From a virus, in IMG/VR virus record IMGVR_UViG_3300037140_000067, positions 1-52,429 of that record: 52,429 nt of DNA. One strand, given 5' to 3'. The position numbers were made by a program, and so were the translations under genes. The stretch's first letter is position 1; every line of letters starts with the position of its first letter. Below, piece after piece: positions 23,501 to 31,038 of this stretch. The notes below the pieces were generated by a model. That model was not told the DNA's origin, did no database searches, and saw only the letters and a program-made list of their open reading frames with translations.

Positions 23501-24097
23501 TCGGGTTCCTTTGCTGCGTCAAGCTGCACAGATAATGGGACGAACGTAACCTGCACCGAGCCTCAGGTTATCAATGCCCCCGGCGCAAGTCAGACGGTGT
23601 ACACCTACAACTCAACGCCGATTGTACCTGCCAGCGGAAGCGCGGTTGTGGGAGCGGACGCATCAGGCAACTACCTCTCCGCCGACAACGGCGCGGCGGC
23701 GGCGAGAGTTTGCAACGCAACGAATGGGCAATGCACTAACGTCCACACGGACTATGCAAGCATCGCAGGAACTCTCTTTGCCACCAGCACGATGCTCGGC
23801 CCAGTCTTTGCGGAGCCGGTGACTGCTACCTACAAAACCATCATCGTCAGGATGAGCGGTTCGATCACTTGCGCGACTGCCCCGGTGGTGACGATGGAAG
23901 ACTTAGGAACGTCGCCGTCTACAGCATTTGGCAGCGTCGTGGGCAGCGTCGATTCAGTGACAACCGGAACGTCAGACGGCGTGTATCAGCACAGCGCGTC
24001 CGTCAACCTAACCCCAGGACACTACTACGGCTTCGCTTTCAGTGGCGGAGCCTGCGCAACTCCTCCAAACTTTGATATCACGGCACAGGTGCAATAA
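20507..24097 (+). CDS. Large tail/surface protein with signal peptide
   Basis: 1196 aa from ATG 20507. The first 20 residues (MKRIALWLSLLMLPLAAHAQ) are a textbook Sec signal peptide with an A-x-A cleavage site. The rest is low-charge, Gly/Ser/Thr-rich beta sequence, including a poly-Gly stretch near residue 138, repeated cysteines and a block that recurs twice (VPAAGSAVYGVDTSGNAEVS and VPASGSAVVGADASGNYLSA). Such composition fits a tail fibre or spike or a large adhesin. A signal peptide is unexpected for a virion protein that assembles in the cytoplasm. It heads a run of tail-region genes. Confidence 0.6.
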   Translation: MKRIALWLSLLMLPLAAHAQTDTIQGACTQEGVTASLSGIPSTNRLDGIIPGCIVTVYLTGTTTKATIYADGSLTPLLNPFTADVAPASNFPGKWIFWAATGTGYDVVMSGGGGNPSCTTALLCYAHPRTLTDVKVGGGGGGGGVTQIVAGANIIIAPSNGLGTVTISSTGSGNLPAGTGLVGVAGGTGVLNSAANPAPTLNLSGAAPATNGGQISQSTSYYGCNGLGFSLGYGGTSAQGWTICKTHDDTFNISQPGIHQNHSVFMDQAANGDTDITAEYLTAFGGNTANSDEAVIGHLMHVYQRGFVSGLVTGGASTGSSMITAGTLACTGKCDESFSGGLFSPGGMLLDTHAAGITATIVGCATPISNIGCAASATGLNGMYYDISGATVTPSTAWGNIVPSSCTVRSASLYQVLQSMTCTITLGSGSGHFAATSAHIQLSGPFQEESIVTAVTPGSGTDSVTFTSRYAWDNSNGNTNGALVMQGGPGGQALILAGTQTSAPIAYQVVGATSSTRVYFSNCVEGQCNGIQSSNFITPENGTLFNSGTLTRTTHVVTLSVTGGGAQSIYLLPAGTSIVVSGAGDATFDGTFTVVSNTMDRFNPVITWAQTATDSTTTTFNATGVKPQITFYPMAFITGTNNGLVGVAQLGTNSVPFANGDSVVSAPTSQFQSKGFEVNSGQMTPNSPGYNSNQVQVFDAGPSPPFSQYYASNPRANAPGYVGQNMFYSNGAYANFFNFNFRPANNGALINVIGNDPVSGASNIPYYLFQDQLASAMGIIVSPASLTFGINGNLSVSGTCTGCSSVSGSDGELLWRSGAAATGITGSNTNGTDTITIPYFHVTGGDGLLVQSASSNWTNMIFNNTTAGGKNWQIGSGGSGGTPTTTGTFAIEDNTDGTLIQVWGSNYSIFNFPVTAPQISIIGNVTTSTPAQLSMTALSGHPPVPAAGSAVYGVDTSGNAEVSENGAAVSLLCTVANGRCPGSPSVGTAGQMQKVGATSGSFAASSCTDNGTNVTCTEPQVINAPGASQTVYTYNSTPIVPASGSAVVGADASGNYLSADNGAAAARVCNATNGQCTNVHTDYASIAGTLFATSTMLGPVFAEPVTATYKTIIVRMSGSITCATAPVVTMEDLGTSPSTAFGSVVGSVDSVTTGTSDGVYQHSASVNLTPGHYYGFAFSGGACATPPNFDITAQVQ

Positions 24098-24615
24098 TGA
24101 AAATTTATACGTGGCTTGTTTCAAAACCGTTCGGAGGGTGGCTCGTAGTCGCGGCAGTTGCCATATTGCTCCTTCTCTGGAGCGCGGCTGGTTTCGCGCA
24201 GACTCCCGCCAACGCTGTGCTTGTCGGTGCGGAGGGCATCACCATCACCGCTTGCTCGACGACGGCATGCACTTATCAGTTTGGCGCCGGCGCGAAGTTC
24301 AACACGGTTGCTGGGGCCAAGTACCCGTTGGTGGTCAGTTGCACATCTGCCGCGTCCTGTGCGCTGCTAGGCGGAGATCCGCTGCCCAACGTTGCCAAGA
24401 GCATCTATGCGGTCCAGCAGACGACGGCCTACACGGTGACGGTTGCGGGGAAGCCGGTGCCGATTGTGGTGCCTGCCCTGCCGCTTCCTCCACCCCCGCC
24501 TGTGACGCCAGTAAAGCAGTGGAGTTGTACGGGCGTGGTGTTGTACTCGCTGATGAGCGATGGGACGTTTCAAGTGACAAACTCTGGGGCGCTGACATGC
24601 AGGGAGACGATATGA
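24097..24615 (+). CDS. Exported or membrane-anchored protein
   Basis: 172 aa. Hydrophobic segment at about residues 15-36 (VVAAVAILLLLWSAAGFAQT) that looks like a signal peptide with possible A-x-A cleavage (GFAQ). After it come paired cysteines (ACSTTAC; SCTSAASCA), a proline run (LPLPPPPPV) and a short C-terminal cysteine pair. It starts on the stop codon of the large tail protein (TAATG) and appears to be a small extracytoplasmic partner. Function unknown. Confidence 0.6.
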   Translation: MKIYTWLVSKPFGGWLVVAAVAILLLLWSAAGFAQTPANAVLVGAEGITITACSTTACTYQFGAGAKFNTVAGAKYPLVVSCTSAASCALLGGDPLPNVAKSIYAVQQTTAYTVTVAGKPVPIVVPALPLPPPPPVTPVKQWSCTGVVLYSLMSDGTFQVTNSGALTCRETI

Positions 24616-24788
24616 AGAACCAGTTCAACCCAATCATTCGCCTGTTTCCGACCGTTGAGTCTGCCGCCGTATTCTACGCGAACCAAGCCAAACAATTGGA
24701 GGATGACTCCGCGATGGCTGTGGTCTTCCAAGCCTCCTGCGAAACGGCGGAAATGTTGCTGCGATTGCACGGGCTGGAGACTAAGTGA
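24612..24788 (+). CDS. Small helical hypothetical protein
   Basis: 58 aa. Fully helical (PTVESAAVFYANQAKQLEDD; VVFQASCETAEMLLRLHG). It overlaps the genes on both sides by four bases. No signal peptide, in contrast to both neighbours. Function unknown. Confidence 0.55.
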   Translation: MKNQFNPIIRLFPTVESAAVFYANQAKQLEDDSAMAVVFQASCETAEMLLRLHGLETK

Positions 24789-26905
24789 AGCGCCTCATCC
24801 AACTCGCGGTGCTGTTCGCGCTCGGCCTGTGCGCGGGCGCGGCCTCGGCCACGACGTGGTATGTGAACCCCACCACGGGCGGAACGCGCTACTCGGCCAG
24901 CAACCCTACGGGTCAGTGCAATGGGCAATCCGCGAGCGCTTATGTATCAGGCACGAATCAGCCATGCCCTTACAATGATCCCCGGCTGCTGTGGAACGAT
25001 CCTACCGTATACGCCAATGCTGCATGGGTATTCAGTGGCGGAGATACTGTCATCTTCTCTGGTTACGAACAGGGTACGGGGTTGACTGGACAAATTGCCG
25101 GTTCGCACTTCGCCACCGATGGCTTTTGTCTCGGACTGGGCGACTACTGTGAACCGCCTTCCATTCCGTCAGGATCCAGCGGGGCGCACACTAAGTTTAT
25201 CGGCGTAAATTGCACCACGTCCTGCTATACCACTTCCAGCAACGGATTCATCGCTCCGTTGGGTTGGCTGATACCTGACCAGACGAAGATTGAGTATCTG
25301 TTCGGTGGCGGAGGGTCCGGAGGGGTACCCATATTCCTGCTCGATTTGAGAGGTAGCCAATATGTCGACATTCAGGGGCTCGACTTCAGCGACCATTCCA
25401 GTTGCATCGCATTCGGTTCGCCGCCGCCGGCGACCTGCACAAATCCTGGGCAGGGAGTAGGAGAGGGGTTATTCACAAACAACACTTCCGGCAATATCCT
25501 ACTTCAAGATGTGCGTCTGCACGGCTTCACAGCTAGAGGACTGAAAGGTCCAATCGGCGGGCCTTGGACGGTGACGCGCACCCAGATCAACTTCAACGGG
25601 TTCGCTGGGTGGGACTTTGATGATGGCTCCGCTACTCCTGATGGGGCAGGGTCGTCCATCACGGCCAACTATTTCGTGATGACCGGAAATGGCTGCAACG
25701 AAGAATATCCGGTCACTGATTCTTATCCAGCGGCTTCCTGCTACGACTCTGCGACCGGAGGTTTCGGGGATTCGTGGAGTGGACAGGATACCAACCTGGA
25801 CGCTCTTACCTGCAATCATTGTGCCCAACTCTACAACACTAAGGATGGATTCATTGGGCCGCACACGCTCATCAAAACTCTGCTGGTTGAAAACTCCGTT
25901 TCCATCGGCAATGAAGGGCAGCAGTGGAAGTGGGGTGCGCAGGTAAACTCCTCAACCATATTTGTCAACAATCTAACAGTGGGCAACTGCAACCGCCTGA
26001 CCCAGCCGATTCCCGGCCAACCAAGCAACTACTATGCGAACCTCAATGCTGTGTGCCGCGCCGCTGGAGACGTGTTCTCTTTCTATAGTTCGGCTAACTC
26101 CACGGTGCTGTTTGCCAACAATACCGTGGTCACGTACCAGCCAACCGTCATCGATCTGAGTTGCGCAACTCCGGGGACATGCGGAACGACCCCCTATGTT
26201 TTTACGAACAATCTCTTTCTCGGATACACGCAACCCTACGGGGCGTTTCCTGGAGCCAGCGGGAACTTGCCGGGATTGTGGTACAACTCCGATTCGACTT
26301 CCATTCAAGTGCCCACATATGACCTCGAATATGGAGTTAGAAACGGTGACTGCCCGGCCGGGGGGACTGGGATTGTATGCTCTGATCCATTGTTGGCGAG
26401 TGAACCAGCGCAAGGGACGGTTCCTCCAGAAACGACGCTAGACAGCTTCAACTTCTATCCGGCATCGGGAAGTCCGGCATTAGCGGCAGGCACGACGTAC
26501 TCAGGACTCCCCGCCACTGACTACTACGGCATCACGACAACCTCTCCCCCAGTGATCGGCGCAGTGAACTACACTGGCGGCTCTCCTACCGCATCAACTC
26601 CGACCTTTAGCCCCGTAGCGGGACCCTATGGCACGGCGCAGACGGTCACGCTTTCGACAGCAACCAGTGGATGCTCGACATATCTGGTATGGAATACGAC
26701 CAACGCGCAGAGTGGCGGCAACCTTACCGGGACGAGCAGCACAAACCCACTCAGCGTGTCTACCTCAGAGACGGTTTACGCCCAAGTGCAGAGTTGCCCT
26801 AGCTACCTCAATAGTGGGGTCGCGTCGGCGGCGTATGTCATCACCGGAACTGGCGGCGGTGTAGTGAGAAAAGGCAATATAGCAGTGAGTGGTAAGGTTC
26901 AGTAG
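24785..26905 (+). CDS. Secreted-type beta-helix tailspike with chitobiase-like C-terminal domain
   Basis: 706 aa, GTG start overlapping the upstream stop. A Sec signal peptide (MKRLIQLAVLFALGLCAGAA SA) ends at about residue 23. The central part has the repeating short turns and Asn/Gly-rich rungs of a right-handed beta helix (FVDIQ-type rungs such as QYVDIQGLDFSDHSSC and NILLQDVRLHGFTARGLKG), a fold used by polysaccharide-degrading tailspikes. The C-terminus (PTFSPVAGPYGTAQTVTLST...ASAAYVITG) matches the chitobiase/hexosaminidase C-terminal repeat, a carbohydrate-linked beta module. Likely role: attack on or binding to host surface sugars. Confidence 0.65.
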   Translation: MKRLIQLAVLFALGLCAGAASATTWYVNPTTGGTRYSASNPTGQCNGQSASAYVSGTNQPCPYNDPRLLWNDPTVYANAAWVFSGGDTVIFSGYEQGTGLTGQIAGSHFATDGFCLGLGDYCEPPSIPSGSSGAHTKFIGVNCTTSCYTTSSNGFIAPLGWLIPDQTKIEYLFGGGGSGGVPIFLLDLRGSQYVDIQGLDFSDHSSCIAFGSPPPATCTNPGQGVGEGLFTNNTSGNILLQDVRLHGFTARGLKGPIGGPWTVTRTQINFNGFAGWDFDDGSATPDGAGSSITANYFVMTGNGCNEEYPVTDSYPAASCYDSATGGFGDSWSGQDTNLDALTCNHCAQLYNTKDGFIGPHTLIKTLLVENSVSIGNEGQQWKWGAQVNSSTIFVNNLTVGNCNRLTQPIPGQPSNYYANLNAVCRAAGDVFSFYSSANSTVLFANNTVVTYQPTVIDLSCATPGTCGTTPYVFTNNLFLGYTQPYGAFPGASGNLPGLWYNSDSTSIQVPTYDLEYGVRNGDCPAGGTGIVCSDPLLASEPAQGTVPPETTLDSFNFYPASGSPALAAGTTYSGLPATDYYGITTTSPPVIGAVNYTGGSPTASTPTFSPVAGPYGTAQTVTLSTATSGCSTYLVWNTTNAQSGGNLTGTSSTNPLSVSTSETVYAQVQSCPSYLNSGVASAAYVITGTGGGVVRKGNIAVSGKVQ

Positions 26906-26943
26906 AGCGAGTGGGGCCTGGGGGTATTTTGGCGGTGACTGAC

Positions 26944-27240
26944 ATGGACGAACGCATAATTCGGCTGGAAGAACAAAGCGCAGCCAACCATAAGCAGAAT
27001 CGGTCAGACATCCATCGCCTCTTCGATGGACAGCAAACTATGCTTGACGCCCTAACCGTGGGTTTGGATAATATCGCAGAAAAGATGAGCGGCCGATGTG
27101 GAGAGATTGAGAAGGATGTCATCGAACTGCGCCTATGGAAAGCGAAAGCAGTTGGCTACATCGCCGGGATGTCTGTTCTGGGTGGCATGGTGTTTGAAGT
27201 GGGGAAGGGACTTATAGGGAAGATGACGGGATGGCATTGA
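26944..27240 (+). CDS. XhlA-like coiled-coil membrane protein (lysis)
   Basis: 98 aa. A long coiled coil (MDERIIRLEEQSAANHKQNR; MLDALTVGLDNIAEKMSGRC) is followed by a C-terminal transmembrane segment (KAVGYIAGMSVLGGMVFEVG). Hemolysin XhlA-type proteins have this layout and are found with endolysins, where they take part in lysis. It lies directly upstream of the endolysin. Start chosen at ATG 26944; the upstream in-frame codons have no start with a ribosome site. Confidence 0.65.
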   Translation: MDERIIRLEEQSAANHKQNRSDIHRLFDGQQTMLDALTVGLDNIAEKMSGRCGEIEKDVIELRLWKAKAVGYIAGMSVLGGMVFEVGKGLIGKMTGWH

Positions 27241-27695
27241 TGACCACATCCAAGAATGGGCGCTTGCTGATCGAATCGCTTGAAGGACTCGAATTGGTAG
27301 CATATCCAGACCAGCGCGGGATCTGGACAATCGGTTTCGGTCACGTTGACCCAGCGGTGGTGAAGAAAGGTCTGACTTGTACCGAGGCCGAGGCTGATGC
27401 GTGGCTGGCGTTGGACTTGCATACGGCCGAGAGCGCGGTAAATCGACTCGTCAAGGCTCCACTGACCCAGAATCAGTTCGACGCCCTAGTGAGTCTGACT
27501 TTCAACATTGGGCAAGGGAACTTCCTCGAATCGACCGTGCTGAAGAAGTTGAATCTGACCATCCCTACCGACTATGCGGGGGCGGCGGATGCTATTTTGA
27601 TGTGGAATCGCACGGCCGGTGAGGTAAATCCGGGTCTGATGCGTCGGCGGGAAGCAGAAAAGGCGCTCTTTATGACCGCTGAAGGCGTAATATGA
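27240..27695 (+). CDS. Endolysin, GH24 lysozyme
   Basis: 151 aa. Hydrolyses the glycan strands of peptidoglycan. The catalytic triad of the T4/P22 lysozyme family is visible as E15, D24 and T30 in EGLELVAYPDQRGIWTIGFG, with the expected spacing E-8-D-5-T. The C-terminal RRREAEKALFM helix is also typical. No signal sequence, so it needs a holin. The start overlaps the upstream stop as TGATG; an ATG three codons earlier is an alternative. Confidence 0.93.
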   Translation: MTTSKNGRLLIESLEGLELVAYPDQRGIWTIGFGHVDPAVVKKGLTCTEAEADAWLALDLHTAESAVNRLVKAPLTQNQFDALVSLTFNIGQGNFLESTVLKKLNLTIPTDYAGAADAILMWNRTAGEVNPGLMRRREAEKALFMTAEGVI

Positions 27696-28006
27696 TTCGC
27701 ATGGGCACGATCAAGGCATGGTTGGCCGCACACTCGATCAGTTCGCAATCAGTTGCCGCCGTATGGGTGATGGCGACCGTCCTCTACAACACTAATCCCG
27801 ACTTCGCAGCCTATTGTGGTCTGATTTACCGTGGTATCCCTCGGGGGCTGCATTCGTTTATTGTCGGGATCGTCATACCAATCGCGATATTCTGGCGCAC
27901 GACGCACAGCACGAAGGTATCGGCTGAAATCGAGGATGGGGCGCCGGGAGTGGTCAAAGCCTCGGCCTCTGCAACGACAACAGATCTACCCGCACCGCCG
28001 AAGTAA
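27692..28006 (+). CDS. Holin-like membrane protein
   Basis: 104 aa. Two hydrophobic stretches, about residues 18-33 (SQSVAAVWVMATVLY) and 52-68 (LHSFIVGIVIPIAIFW), then a polar acidic and Pro/Ala-rich C-terminal tail. Coupled to the endolysin by an ATGA overlap. Position and topology suggest a holin or holin regulator that lets the endolysin through the inner membrane. Confidence 0.55.
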   Translation: MIRMGTIKAWLAAHSISSQSVAAVWVMATVLYNTNPDFAAYCGLIYRGIPRGLHSFIVGIVIPIAIFWRTTHSTKVSAEIEDGAPGVVKASASATTTDLPAPPK

Positions 28007-28015
28007 AGGAGCCCC

Positions 28016-28561
28016 ATGAATCGACGCCATTTTGCAGTCTCGCTGCTCACCCTTCCTCTCGCCGCTACCTTCCCACTGATTGGCTGCAACACCGATACCG
28101 TCGCCACATTTGTGAGTACGATCGCCAAGTATGCTGCGCAGTTGGCAAGCTACTTCGGCCAGTCGAGCTACGCCGGCCAGATCACGGCTTTGGCAACACA
28201 GATTGCGGCTGACATCCAAGGCTGGCAGGCAGGCTCGCCTGTAACGGATGCAATCACCGCGCTGAACGATCTTGCTGATCTCGTGAACCTGATCCCGGCG
28301 GCTGGTCCCTACGTCGTCCTGATAGACTTGATCCTCGCGGCGATCACTGGCCTGTTGGCACTCCTGCCGAGTTCTGCGGTTCTGACTGTCCAGATGAGCG
28401 TTGCCGAGCACACGGCCAAACTCAAGGCGAAGGGCGTAACCCGCCGCGTGGCTGCCACAGCCTACTTCAAGGACTTCAGCAAGAAGTCCATGACGACCGC
28501 CAACAATGATTTTGTGGCGAACTGGACACGGCTGACGGTTGGCCTGCCGACAACCAAATAG
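28016..28561 (+). CDS. Phage lipoprotein in the lysis cassette
   Basis: 181 aa. The N-terminus MNRRHFAVSLLTLPLAATFP followed by LIGC is a signal peptide with a lipobox; twin arginines at residues 3-4 might even direct it to the Tat pathway. After the cysteine come Ala-rich helices and a hydrophobic stretch (AAGPYVVLIDLILAAITGLL) that may insert in a membrane. Outer-membrane lipoproteins near endolysins are often spanin subunits, but this one is longer than usual o-spanins and no partner is obvious. Confidence 0.6.
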   Translation: MNRRHFAVSLLTLPLAATFPLIGCNTDTVATFVSTIAKYAAQLASYFGQSSYAGQITALATQIAADIQGWQAGSPVTDAITALNDLADLVNLIPAAGPYVVLIDLILAAITGLLALLPSSAVLTVQMSVAEHTAKLKAKGVTRRVAATAYFKDFSKKSMTTANNDFVANWTRLTVGLPTTK

Positions 28562-28570
28562 AGGTGATGC

Positions 28571-29323
28571 ATGAAACTCGGGAAACTTGCACCGCGCCGC
28601 CTGATGTCCACCCCAGCTTTCGGCGACTTTCTGGCTAAGGCAACGTCTTGGCCGGCAGTCGCAGCACGCGGCTGGGAGTACGCCGTCCCGCACGCACAGC
28701 TTGAAATGTTGGGCAACGATCAGTACGGCGACTGTGCCGAAGCTGGAGCCATGCACTTCATTCAGGTGGAGACGGCCAACTCAGGCAACCCGCTGCATGG
28801 CACCTTGCAGCAGACCTTGGACCTCTACACGGCCTTGACGGGGTTCAACCCTAACGATCCCAGCACCGATCAGGGAACGGACCTCCTGAGTGTCTTGCAG
28901 TACTGGAAGAATACGGGCATTACCGTCACCGACGCGGCCGGCAAGGAAGTCGTTCATAAGATTCTGGGCTGGGCATCTCTTGACATTTCCAGCGTTCCAC
29001 AAGTGCGCTACGCCAACGATTTGTTTGGGGGAACCTATCTCGGCATTCAGTGTCCGAAGTCGGCGGAGGATGACACTTCCAATTGGCTGTATCAGGCTGG
29101 CTCATCTATCCTTGGCGGTCACTGTGTGAACGGCACTGGGCAAGGATCGGCGGGAGGGCATATCCAAAGTTGGGGCTTGAATATCCCGTTCAACTGGGAG
29201 TTCATGCTGAACTATTTGGACGAAGGATACGCTGTGGTCTCTCCCGCTTGGGTCAACGCACAGGGCAAGTCACCCTCGGGATTGGACTTGAACGGCCTGC
29301 TCGCCGCGATGAAAGCACTCTAA
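28571..29323 (+). CDS. Papain-like cysteine peptidase
   Basis: 250 aa. QYGDCAEAGAMHF (C55) has the look of the active-site helix of papain-like and C39-like peptidases, with the oxyanion Gln at 51 just before. GGHCVNG (H184) provides the catalytic histidine and HIQSWG (W201, preceded by S200) resembles the third motif. The C-terminal part NYLDEGYAVVSPAWVNAQGK is typical of the fold. No signal peptide. The gene lies between the lysis cassette and tail genes. It could process virion proteins, cut peptide cross-links of the wall or act on a host protein; sequence alone does not decide. Confidence 0.65.
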   Translation: MKLGKLAPRRLMSTPAFGDFLAKATSWPAVAARGWEYAVPHAQLEMLGNDQYGDCAEAGAMHFIQVETANSGNPLHGTLQQTLDLYTALTGFNPNDPSTDQGTDLLSVLQYWKNTGITVTDAAGKEVVHKILGWASLDISSVPQVRYANDLFGGTYLGIQCPKSAEDDTSNWLYQAGSSILGGHCVNGTGQGSAGGHIQSWGLNIPFNWEFMLNYLDEGYAVVSPAWVNAQGKSPSGLDLNGLLAAMKAL

Positions 29324-30642
29324 TGTTCTATAGTTGGCTGACGTGGACCCAGGCGAAGGCCGAACTTGCCGCGCGACTGGCTCCCATTGGCCAGTTTTGG
29401 AGTGATGCCGAACTTGGCCTCTACATCGCCATATCCATGCGGATATGGAACTGCCTGACCGGGTTCTGGGTGGTCGAGTACCCCGTCAACATCACCACCC
29501 CGCTCGCGTCGAACTGGCTCCCCGCCAATGGCACAGGTTCCCCGCGCCAACCAACTCTCTCCGACATCGATGTCTACACGTGGATGGAGTACATGCTGCT
29601 GGAGCCCCCCACTGGCGGTACATGGACGGGAACAAACCAATTCAGCATCGCGGCACTTGCCCAGGCAGTGCAGGGCCGTAGGGATGAGACGCTGCAAATC
29701 GGTGCGAGCAACGTAGTTGAGATCACACTGCCGATTACACCGGGGGCCAGCCGCGTCACACTGCCCGACAACGCACTCGACGTGCTCCGGGCGAGGTACG
29801 TGCCCGCGACTGAGCAGGGAAGCCCTACGACCCTCCAGAGGGGCGATGCGGAGTCGTTCAGGACGTTCACCCCTGGATATCTCCAGACGACTGCCACGCC
29901 GATGCGCTGGGACGTGATTTCCGGGCCTCCACTAGCGCTGACCATCGACACCCTCTCGCCCGTGCCCGCCACGCTCGAAATCCTCATCATGCAGGCCGAG
30001 GCCGTACCTTCCCCGCCTGCGGCGACGCCGTTGGGGATGCCTGACGACTGGGCATGGGTGCCGCTGTTTGGGGCGCTGGCGGACGTGCTGGCGGCTCAGG
30101 AAGAGGCCAAGGACACCCAGCGGTCAGAGTACGCACGGAAGCGGTATCTGGAGGGCATGGCGTGGCTCAAGCAAGCCCCATGGCTCATGGAGGCTCGAGT
30201 GGCAGGGGTGCCCGTCGCTACGCCGTCCGTGATCGCGGCAGACAGGTTCGCTTACGAGTGGCAGTCGAACCCGAACGCCTTCCCGCAGATCGTCGTTGCC
30301 GGGGTGGACTTGTACGCTATCAGCCCCACGCCTGCGGCTGACACATCCGTCATGCTGGTAGTGATTGGCAACGCGCCCATCCCAACGGCAGGCAATCAGG
30401 AGATTCAGGTTCCCCGCGACGTGATGGATGCGATTCTTGACGAGGCGGAGCACCTTGCGGTTTTCAAGTGTGGAACCTACGAGTTGACTGCTAGTATGGG
30501 GTTGCACGAGGCGTTTCTCGGCACTGCGAAGCGATGGAACGCTCGTATCAGAGAATCGGGCATTTTCCCAACGACTCTCCGCAGCCCAGAGCCGCGTTCG
30601 GAAACTCAGCAACCTCGCTTCGCGGAACCCGGAAAGGAATAA
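29323..30642 (+). CDS. Putative virion structural protein
   Basis: 439 aa. Start ATG 29323 overlaps the peptidase stop. The N-terminal SDAELGLYIAISMRIWNCLT and WMEYMLLEPPTGG segments recall adaptor-like helical starts; the middle is beta-rich (VVEITLPITPGASRVTLPDN) and the C-terminus helical (VMDAILDEAEHLAVFKCGTY). It may be a tail-completion or baseplate component. No family recognised. Confidence 0.5.
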   Translation: MFYSWLTWTQAKAELAARLAPIGQFWSDAELGLYIAISMRIWNCLTGFWVVEYPVNITTPLASNWLPANGTGSPRQPTLSDIDVYTWMEYMLLEPPTGGTWTGTNQFSIAALAQAVQGRRDETLQIGASNVVEITLPITPGASRVTLPDNALDVLRARYVPATEQGSPTTLQRGDAESFRTFTPGYLQTTATPMRWDVISGPPLALTIDTLSPVPATLEILIMQAEAVPSPPAATPLGMPDDWAWVPLFGALADVLAAQEEAKDTQRSEYARKRYLEGMAWLKQAPWLMEARVAGVPVATPSVIAADRFAYEWQSNPNAFPQIVVAGVDLYAISPTPAADTSVMLVVIGNAPIPTAGNQEIQVPRDVMDAILDEAEHLAVFKCGTYELTASMGLHEAFLGTAKRWNARIRESGIFPTTLRSPEPRSETQQPRFAEPGKE

Positions 30643-30645
30643 CGC

Positions 30646-31035
30646 ATGGCACAGTACATTTCAGCATTCGTTCCAATCGGCCAACTCGCCATCACTGCGG
30701 CAGGCACGACAACCCTTCTCTCAGCCAACTGCGGAACCTACGGTGGGCAGACAGCGGCTCCCGGCACTACCGCGTGGACTCCCGGCGCGGCGTGGCGCGG
30801 AATGGAGATTCAGGCTGACCCTGCGAACTCGGGCAACCTCTACCTCTTGCCGCGCGGCAAGACGGCCTCAGCCAACCCCGGCTCGATCATCGCCAAGATT
30901 GGGCCTGGGGGATCGCTGCCGTTTCCGGCGGTGGCCATGTCGGGAATTGGGTTCACGCCGGAGAACTTCTGTCTCGACATGGACGGAACGGGAACGCAGT
31001 ACGCATATGGCTACGGCATTTTAGGTCTGGGGTGA
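30646..31035 (+). CDS. Small beta-rich virion protein candidate
   Basis: 129 aa with AAGGAA before the ATG. Composition is Gly/Ala/Thr-rich with few charges (FVPIGQLAITAAGTTTLLSA; NLYLLPRGKTASANPGSIIA), as in small phage decoration or fibre-associated proteins. It precedes the second signal-peptide tailspike. Confidence 0.55.
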   Translation: MAQYISAFVPIGQLAITAAGTTTLLSANCGTYGGQTAAPGTTAWTPGAAWRGMEIQADPANSGNLYLLPRGKTASANPGSIIAKIGPGGSLPFPAVAMSGIGFTPENFCLDMDGTGTQYAYGYGILGLG

Positions 31036-31038
31036 GTG

